Shown here: piece after piece, positions 58,486 through 64,000 of the stretch | Layout: each line of letters begins with the position of its first letter | Numbering within the stretch: the first letter of the stretch is position 1 | Assembly (NCBI RefSeq): GCF_001014975.1 | Contig: NZ_BBXA01000020.1 | Coordinates: 124,001 to 188,000 of the forward strand | DNA length: 64,000 bases | Source: Novosphingobium sp. MD-1 | Lineage (GTDB): Bacteria; Pseudomonadota; Alphaproteobacteria; Sphingomonadales; Sphingomonadaceae | Direction of reading: 5' to 3' | Notes under the pieces: generated by a model | The model's input: the letters and a program-made list of their open reading frames with translations, nothing else | What the model was told of the DNA's origin: nothing | Databases searched by the model: none | Program-made: the position numbers and the translations under genes

Positions 58486-59403
58486 TTGTCCGGAATCCTG
58501 GAAGGCAAGGTCGTCGCGGTAACGGGTGCGGGCCGTGGCATCGGTCGCGAAATCGCACTGCTCTGCGCCCGGCACGGCGCGGCCGTGGTGGTCAACGATC
58601 CCGGCGTGGCGCAAGGCGGCGACGGCGGGGATGCCGGGCCGGCGGACACCACCGTCAACGATATCCGCGCGGCCGGCGGCAAGGCCTGGGCCAACCTCGC
58701 CAACGTGGCCGATCCCAAGGCTGCCGCCTCCATCGTCGAGGATGCGGTGCAGCGGTTCGGGCGGATCGACGCCGTGGTGAACAACGCCGGCATCCTGCGC
58801 GACACCATCTGGCACAAGATGTCCTACGAGGACTGGACCAGCGTGATCGACGTCAACCTGACCGGCGCGTTCAACGTTTCCAAGGCGGCAACGCCCTATT
58901 TCCGCGAGCAGCAATCGGGCAGCTTCATCCACTTCACCTCCACCAGCGGGCTGATCGGCAACGTGGGGCAGGCCAACTATTCGGCGGCCAAACTCGGCCT
59001 TGTCGCCCTGTCGCATTCGATCGCGCTCGACATGGCGCGCTGGGGCGTGCGCTCGAACTGCATCGCGCCGTTCGCGTGGAGCCGGATGACCGCCTCCATC
59101 CCCGCCGAAACGCCCGAGCAGAAGCTGCGCGTGGAACGGATGAAGACGATGAGCGCCGACAAGATCGCCCCGCTGGTCGCCTATCTCGCCTCCGACGCGG
59201 CGAAGGACGTGACCAACCAGATATTCGCGGTGCGCAAGAACGAGATCGTGCTGTTCAACAAGCCGCGCCCGGTCCGTTCGATGGTCAAGCTGGAAGGCTG
59301 GACGCCCGAAGCGATCGCGGAGGAGCTGATCCCCGCGTTCCGCCCCGCCTTCGCGCGGGCCGACGAGGTTTCGGCCCACGTCTTCCCCTACGATCCGGTT
59401 TGA
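58486..59403 (+). CDS. SDR-family 3-hydroxyacyl-CoA dehydrogenase-like oxidoreductase
   Basis: Short-chain dehydrogenase of 305 residues. The cofactor motif TGAGRGIGREIAL, NNAG at the strand 4 turn, and catalytic YSAAK are visible. The unusual length with a C-terminal extension (about 60 residues) and the VVVNDPG stretch after strand 2 resemble the hydroxyacyl-CoA dehydrogenase domain of 17-beta-HSD type 4. It starts with TTG at 58486, preceded by GGAGAG. First gene of the operon. Confidence 0.85.
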   Translation: MSGILEGKVVAVTGAGRGIGREIALLCARHGAAVVVNDPGVAQGGDGGDAGPADTTVNDIRAAGGKAWANLANVADPKAAASIVEDAVQRFGRIDAVVNNAGILRDTIWHKMSYEDWTSVIDVNLTGAFNVSKAATPYFREQQSGSFIHFTSTSGLIGNVGQANYSAAKLGLVALSHSIALDMARWGVRSNCIAPFAWSRMTASIPAETPEQKLRVERMKTMSADKIAPLVAYLASDAAKDVTNQIFAVRKNEIVLFNKPRPVRSMVKLEGWTPEAIAEELIPAFRPAFARADEVSAHVFPYDPV

Positions 59404-59414
59404 GGAGAGGCCCG

Positions 59415-60596
59415 GTGAGCACGGTGAACCCCGGCATGGATGCCGATGTCTTCGAACAGTTTCTCGACCAGCTGAAGCGCTACGTCCGCGAACGGCTGGT
59501 GCCGGCCGAAGCGGAGGTGATCGCCCAGGATCGCATCCCCGACGACCTGCTGGACGAAATGCGCGAGATGGGTCTGTTCGGCCTGACCATGCCCGAGGAA
59601 TACGGCGGCGCGGGCATGAACGTGTCGCAGTATATCGAGACCATCCACACACTGAGCTATGCCATGCCGGCCTACCGCTCGATCGTGTCGATCAACCTCG
59701 GCATGGTCTGCTCCGCGATCAAGAACGGCGGCACGGAGGAGCAGAAGGCGACCTGGCTTCCGCGCCTCGCCGCTGGCGAGATCGCCAGCTTCGGGCTGAC
59801 CGAACCGGGATCGGGATCGGATTCGGCGGGGCTGCAGACCACCGCCGTCCGTTCGGGCAACGGCTATGTGCTCAACGGCACCAAGCGCTACATCACCAAC
59901 GCCCCCTTCGCGAAAGTCGCGCTGATCATGGCGCGCACCGCGAAGGAGAACCTGCCCCGCAACGCGCATGTCTCGGCCTTTCTCGTCCCGATGGACACGG
60001 CCGGCGTCACGGTGGGCAAGTCCGACAAAAAGATGGGCCAGTCCGGCAGCCACATCGCCGACATCATCCTGGAGGACGTGTTCGTGCCCGGCGACGCGTT
60101 GCTGGGTGGCGAGGAAGGCAAGGGCTTCGCCACGGCGATGCAGAGCCTCGACAACGGCCGCCTTTCGGTGGGCGCGGCGAGCACCGCCTATGCCCGGCGC
60201 ATCCTCGATACCGCCGTGCGCTATGCCACGGAACGCAAGGCGTTCGGTGAACCAATCGCCAACTTCCAGCTGATCCAGGCGATGCTGGCGGACAGCCACG
60301 CCGAAATCTACGCCGCCGAATGCATGATGCGCGATGCCATCCGCAAGGCGGACGAAGGGCGCAAGATCCTGCTTGAAGCCGCCGCCTTCAAGATGTTCGC
60401 CAGCGAGATGTGCGGCCGCGTGGCCGATCGCTGCGTGCAGGTCCACGGCGGTGCGGGCTACCTCGCGGAGTACGAAGCCGAACGCTTCTTCCGCGACAGC
60501 CGCATCTACCGCATCTACGAAGGCACCACGCAGATCATGCAGCTGGTGATCGCCAAGCAGATGCTGCGCGATTTCGCCGCCGGCGCGCAAGGCTGA
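59415..60596 (+). CDS. Acyl-CoA dehydrogenase
   Basis: FAD flavoenzyme of 393 residues that introduces a 2,3 double bond into an acyl-CoA. FGLTEPGSGSD and RYITNAPFAKVA are the FAD-binding signature, and RIYEGTTQIM holds the catalytic glutamate. It starts with GTG at 59415 preceded by GGAGAGG. It lies 11 bases after the SDR gene. Substrate chain or branch type cannot be fixed. Confidence 0.93.
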   Translation: MSTVNPGMDADVFEQFLDQLKRYVRERLVPAEAEVIAQDRIPDDLLDEMREMGLFGLTMPEEYGGAGMNVSQYIETIHTLSYAMPAYRSIVSINLGMVCSAIKNGGTEEQKATWLPRLAAGEIASFGLTEPGSGSDSAGLQTTAVRSGNGYVLNGTKRYITNAPFAKVALIMARTAKENLPRNAHVSAFLVPMDTAGVTVGKSDKKMGQSGSHIADIILEDVFVPGDALLGGEEGKGFATAMQSLDNGRLSVGAASTAYARRILDTAVRYATERKAFGEPIANFQLIQAMLADSHAEIYAAECMMRDAIRKADEGRKILLEAAAFKMFASEMCGRVADRCVQVHGGAGYLAEYEAERFFRDSRIYRIYEGTTQIMQLVIAKQMLRDFAAGAQG

Positions 60597-60610
60597 GGGG
60601 GACGCAGCGG

Positions 60611-61822
60611 GTGTACGATCTCCTTGGCGGCCTGTCGGTGATCGAGGCGTCGTCGTTCGTCGCCTCGCCCACCGCCGGTCTCTATTGCGCGCAGATGGGC
60701 GCGGACGTGATCCGCGTGGACCAGATTGGCGGCGGCCCGGATTTCCGCCGCTGGCCGGTCACCGCCAACAACGATTCGCTCTATTGGGAGAATCTCAACC
60801 GCGCCAAGCGGTCGGTCGCGCTCGATCTTGGCCGGCCCGAAGGGCGCGCGCTGCTGCAGGAACTGATCCGCGCGACGGGCCAGGTCATCACCAACTTCCC
60901 GGTTGGCGGCTTCATGGCGCATGACGTGCTGGCACAGGGCCGCGCGGACCTGATCACCGTGCGCGTGATGGGCTGGGCGGACGGTTCGCCCGCGCTGGAC
61001 TACACGGTCAACAACGCGGTCGGCTATCCGATGATGACCGGCCCCGGGCCGGACCCGGTCAACCACGTCCTACCCGCGTGGGACCTGTTGAGCGGCGCCT
61101 ATGCCGCCTTCGCGCTGCTCGCCGCGATCCGCAAGCGCGAGGCGTCGGGCGCGGGCGGCGAAGTGCGGATTCCGCTGTCCGACGTCGCCATCGGCACCGC
61201 CGCCAACCTCGGCAGCGTGGCCGAAGTGCTGTACGAAAACGCTAACCGGCCGCGCCTGGGCAATGCCGTCTATGGCCTGTTCGGACGCGATTTCATGACC
61301 GCCGACGGCGTGCGCACGATGATCGTGGTGGTTACCCCCCGCCAGTGGGCCAATCTCGTCACCGCGCTGGACCTTGGCGGTGCCATCGCCGCGATCGAGG
61401 CGGAACGCGGCGTGTCCTTCGCAAAGGACGACGGGCTGCGCTTCACCCACCGCGATGCGCTCTATCCCCTGTTCGAACGCGCGATCGGCGCGCGCGCGCA
61501 CGCAGACCTGGCCGCCGCGTTCGATGCCGCCGGCATCGTCCATTCCGCCTATCGCACGATGCTGGAAGCGGTCGACGATCGCGCGCTGGTGGCCGACAAT
61601 CCCGTGTTCGGCGCCTGCGACAACCCCAGCGGCTTTACCTATCCGGCGGCGGGCGCCTTCGCCACGCTGCCCCAGGCTGACCGCCAGCCGCCCCGGCCCG
61701 CCCCGCGCAACGGCCAGCATTCCGAAGAAGTGCTGGCCACGCGGCTCAACCTTTCGTCGGGCGAAATCGCCCGCCTGATCGATGCCGGCATCGTCGGCAC
61801 CGCCCCAACCGGAGAATCCTGA
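60611..61822 (+). CDS. CaiB/BaiF-family (class III) CoA transferase
   Basis: CoA transferase of 403 residues that moves CoA between acids through an aspartyl-CoA intermediate. The N-terminal VIEASSFVASPTAGLY, the NLNRAKRSVALDL stretch, and the probable catalytic Asp in LPAWDLLSGAYAA are visible. It starts with GTG at 60611 after GAGGGGG. The stop overlaps the thiolase start (TGATG). It likely activates or recycles the pathway acid. Confidence 0.88.
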   Translation: MYDLLGGLSVIEASSFVASPTAGLYCAQMGADVIRVDQIGGGPDFRRWPVTANNDSLYWENLNRAKRSVALDLGRPEGRALLQELIRATGQVITNFPVGGFMAHDVLAQGRADLITVRVMGWADGSPALDYTVNNAVGYPMMTGPGPDPVNHVLPAWDLLSGAYAAFALLAAIRKREASGAGGEVRIPLSDVAIGTAANLGSVAEVLYENANRPRLGNAVYGLFGRDFMTADGVRTMIVVVTPRQWANLVTALDLGGAIAAIEAERGVSFAKDDGLRFTHRDALYPLFERAIGARAHADLAAAFDAAGIVHSAYRTMLEAVDDRALVADNPVFGACDNPSGFTYPAAGAFATLPQADRQPPRPAPRNGQHSEEVLATRLNLSSGEIARLIDAGIVGTAPTGES

Positions 61823-63033
61823 TGACCCTGCGCCGCGCCGCCATCGTCGCCCCGATCCGCACCCCCGTCGGCAAGTTCGGGGGCGCGCTGTCCGGCCTCA
61901 CCGCCGGCCAGCTTGGCGCGGTTATCCTCAAGGCACTTGTCGAACGGACGAAGATCGATCCCGCGCGGGTGGACGATGTCGTCTTCGCGCAAGGCTATGG
62001 CAGCGGCGAAGCGCCGTGCATCGCGCACTGGTCGTGGCTGGCGGCGGACCTGCCGCTGGAGGTGCCGGGCTACCAGCTCGACCGGCGCTGCGGATCGGGC
62101 CTGCAGGCGATCGTCAACGCGGCGATGATGGTCCAGACCGGCGCTTCGGACGTCGTCGTGGCCGGCGGCGTCGAATCGATGTCCAACGTCGAGCACTACA
62201 CCACCGACGTGCGCAAAGGCGTGCGCGCCGGCAGCCTGACGCTGCACGACCGGCTGACGCGCGGCCGCGTGATGTCGCAGCCGGTGGAGCGCTTCGGCGT
62301 GATCACCGGCATGATCGAAACGGCGGAAAACCTCGCCAAGGACTATGGCATCACCCGCGAACAGGCCGATGCCTATGCCGTGCGCAGCCATCAGCGCGCG
62401 ACGGCGGCCTGGGCTGGCGGCCTGTTCGCCGATGAACTGGTGCCGGTGCCCGTGCCCCAGAAGAAGGGCGATCCGGTGCTGTTCGATCACGACGAAGGCT
62501 ATCGCCCGGACGCCAGCCTGGAAACGCTGGGCAAGCTGCGCGCGCTGGAAGGCGGCGTGGTGACGGCGGGCAACGCCAGCCAGCAGAACGACGCGGCGGC
62601 CGCCTGCCTGGTCGTGGCCGAGGACAAGCTGGCCGAACTGGGCCTCGAACCGATCGCATGGTTCCATTCGTGGGCCGCCGCCGGCTGCGATCCCAGCCGC
62701 ATGGGGATCGGCCCGGTCCCGGCGGTGGAGCGCCTGTTCGCGCGCACCGGCCTCGGCTGGTCCGACATCGATCTGGTGGAACTGAACGAAGCCTTCGCGC
62801 CGCAAGTGCTGGCCGTGCTCAAGGGCTGGGGCTGGAGCGAGGACGACAGCCGCAACGACATGCTCAACGTCAACGGATCGGGCATCTCGCTGGGCCATCC
62901 GATCGGCGCCACCGGCGGGCGCATCCTCGCCAACCTGACCCGCGAACTGGTGCGGCGCGGCGGCCGCTATGGCCTCGAAACGATGTGCATCGGCGGCGGG
63001 CAGGGCATCGCCGCGGTGTTCGAACGGGCGTGA
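61822..63033 (+). CDS. Acetyl-CoA acetyltransferase / 3-ketoacyl-CoA thiolase
   Basis: Thiolase of 403 residues. Catalytic Cys90 lies in LDRRCGSGLQAI, with VELNEAFAPQ, GHPIGATGGR, and the second cysteine CIGGGQG. It catalyses thiolytic cleavage or Claisen condensation. The operon context (dehydrogenases, CoA transferase) favours cleavage in a beta-oxidation-like route. The last base overlaps the next start (GTGA). Confidence 0.94.
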   Translation: MTLRRAAIVAPIRTPVGKFGGALSGLTAGQLGAVILKALVERTKIDPARVDDVVFAQGYGSGEAPCIAHWSWLAADLPLEVPGYQLDRRCGSGLQAIVNAAMMVQTGASDVVVAGGVESMSNVEHYTTDVRKGVRAGSLTLHDRLTRGRVMSQPVERFGVITGMIETAENLAKDYGITREQADAYAVRSHQRATAAWAGGLFADELVPVPVPQKKGDPVLFDHDEGYRPDASLETLGKLRALEGGVVTAGNASQQNDAAAACLVVAEDKLAELGLEPIAWFHSWAAAGCDPSRMGIGPVPAVERLFARTGLGWSDIDLVELNEAFAPQVLAVLKGWGWSEDDSRNDMLNVNGSGISLGHPIGATGGRILANLTRELVRRGGRYGLETMCIGGGQGIAAVFERA

Positions 63034-64000
63034 CGACGCAAGCCGCGCTGGAGGCCGCGCGCGCCTATCGCGCGGCGGCTCAGGGCGCCCTGGCCGACCG
63101 GCTGGCGACGCGGCCGATCGACGCCGAACAGCGCGCCGCCCACGGCTTCGCCTGGGTGGCGACGAGCGTGGCCGCGCTCGAAGCGATCCACGGCTGGCTG
63201 GCTGCCAATGACGACACCAACCCGGTCGACGCGCTGGTCGGCCGGCTGGCCTTCGCCGAAACGCTGGCCCAGCTCGTCGGCGGGCTGCCGATGGGGCAGA
63301 ACGAGCTGTTCCGTCCGGCGGACCTTGGTCTGGGGCAAGCCGCGCGCGCGCTGGCGGAAGCGTGCGCCGGTCTGCTCGATGCCGATCACGCCGCCACGCG
63401 CGGCGCCCTCGTCGCCGCGCTTGCCGACGGGAAGTGGCCGAGCGAGACGTTCTACGATGCCGATCTCGACGCGATCCGCGACCAGTTCCGCAAGTTCACC
63501 GAGGCGGAAATCCTGCCGCACGCGCACCAGTGGCACCTCGCCAACGCGCTGATCCCCGATGCCACGGTGCAGGCGATGGCCGATCTCGGCACGTTCGGCG
63601 TGTGCATCCCCGAAGCGTTCGGGGGGCTGGGCCTCAACAAGCTGGTGATGTGCCTTGTCACCGAGGAGCTTTCGCGCGGGTGGATCGGTGCCGGTTCGCT
63701 CGGCACGCGCTCCGAAATCGCCGGCGAGCTGATCGCGATGGGCGGCACGGACGAACAGAAGGCGCACTGGCTGCCCCGCATCGCCAGCGGCGCGGTACTG
63801 CCGACCGCCGTGTTCACCGAACCCGATGTCGGATCGGACCTCGGTTCGTTGCAGACGCGCGCGCGGTTCGACGGCGAAGACTGGGTGATCGTCGGGGCGA
63901 AAACCTGGATCACCCACGCCAGCCGGTCCGACCTGATGACGCTGCTGGCGCGCACGGTGCCGGACGCGAAAGGCTATGCCGGCCTGTCGATGCTGCTGGT
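63030..64000 (+). CDS. Acyl-CoA dehydrogenase, methylsuccinyl-CoA dehydrogenase-like (truncated by window)
   Basis: About 323 residues are present before the edge. An N-terminal domain of about 150 residues precedes the ordinary acyl-CoA dehydrogenase fold, as in (2S)-methylsuccinyl-CoA dehydrogenase. FGVCIPEAFGGLGLNKLVMC, ELSRGWIGAGSLGTRSEIAGEL, and VFTEPDVGSDLGSLQTRA match that enzyme closely by eye. It starts with GTG at 63030, coupled to thiolase. The catalytic glutamate would lie beyond the edge. Mcd belongs to the ethylmalonyl-CoA pathway. Confidence 0.82.
   Translation, partial: MTTQAALEAARAYRAAAQGALADRLATRPIDAEQRAAHGFAWVATSVAALEAIHGWLAANDDTNPVDALVGRLAFAETLAQLVGGLPMGQNELFRPADLGLGQAARALAEACAGLLDADHAATRGALVAALADGKWPSETFYDADLDAIRDQFRKFTEAEILPHAHQWHLANALIPDATVQAMADLGTFGVCIPEAFGGLGLNKLVMCLVTEELSRGWIGAGSLGTRSEIAGELIAMGGTDEQKAHWLPRIASGAVLPTAVFTEPDVGSDLGSLQTRARFDGEDWVIVGAKTWITHASRSDLMTLLARTVPDAKGYAGLSMLL

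Overview
The window is a high-GC alphaproteobacterial chromosome segment, most likely from the order Sphingomonadales (Novosphingobium or a close relative). Evidence for this: the carotenoid hydroxylase CrtZ; an extradiol protocatechuate 4,5-dioxygenase (LigAB) of the sphingomonad type; methionine synthase split into two polypeptides behind an ArsR-methyltransferase fusion; a PEP-CTERM protein; alphaproteobacterial LexA-box spacing; and many GTG/TTG starts with ATGA- or GTGA-type overlaps. This is chromosomal housekeeping and catabolic DNA. I see no prophage, insertion sequence, CRISPR array or rRNA operon.

Layout. 1-7.3 kb: the 5' part of rpsL, a TonB-like protein, a glycine-zipper protein, a winged-helix regulator, small proteins, a membrane-anchored LuxR-type regulator, a NarX/NarL-like sensor-regulator pair and a cysteine-rich unknown. 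7.4-10.4 kb: uvrA with a LexA box and a translated palindromic repeat. 11.1-12.4 kb: ligAB. 13-18.7 kb: a potassium-themed block (KdpE, a truncated KdpD, a second histidine kinase, Kup). 18.8-23.5 kb: lipoprotein, nitronate monooxygenase, amidase, TRIC-like channel, quinone oxidoreductase. 23.6-26.5 kb: leuD, a tiny membrane protein, a deoxyinosine glycosylase and leuC. 26.5-27.7 kb: a periplasmic protein, crtZ and tRNA-Thr. 27.7-34 kb: RNase-H-like protein, lipoprotein and rarA on the minus strand, then a PadR regulator, a membrane protein and ruvAB on the plus strand. 34-38 kb: a Ser/Thr-repeat PEP-CTERM protein and aconitase. 38-45.6 kb: EamA transporter, two L,D-transpeptidase-fold proteins, two GNATs, an aspartic protease, ispG, a secreted protein and a GFA-like protein. 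45.6-50.9 kb: tldD, an NDUFS6-like zinc finger protein, an orphan ABC ATPase, nadB and an unknown. 51-56.9 kb: the methionine-cycle operon (ArsR-methyltransferase, metF, split metH). 57-64 kb: two lipoproteins, an IclR regulator and an acyl-CoA catabolic operon (SDR, acyl-CoA dehydrogenase, CaiB, thiolase, methylsuccinyl-CoA-dehydrogenase-like enzyme) running off the right edge.

How genes work together. MetF supplies methyl-THF to the two MetH halves, and the ArsR-methyltransferase protein probably controls them from twin palindromes just upstream of its own start. LeuC and LeuD form isopropylmalate isomerase, interleaved with two unrelated small genes. UvrA, RuvAB, RarA and the deoxyinosine glycosylase all serve DNA repair but lie in separate transcription units. 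The 58.5-64 kb operon encodes dehydrogenation, CoA transfer and thiolysis for an unidentified CoA-linked substrate.

The most interesting signals are: the 93-bp double palindrome translated in frame inside UvrA, with a sibling filling the gap between the metH halves; the twin operators upstream of the methionine operon; the sensor/potassium block without kdpFABC; the low-complexity PEP-CTERM protein; and the Mcd-like enzyme without visible ethylmalonyl-CoA pathway partners. I find no clear new defence or secretion system. All starts, motifs and family assignments were read by eye from the sequence, without database searches.
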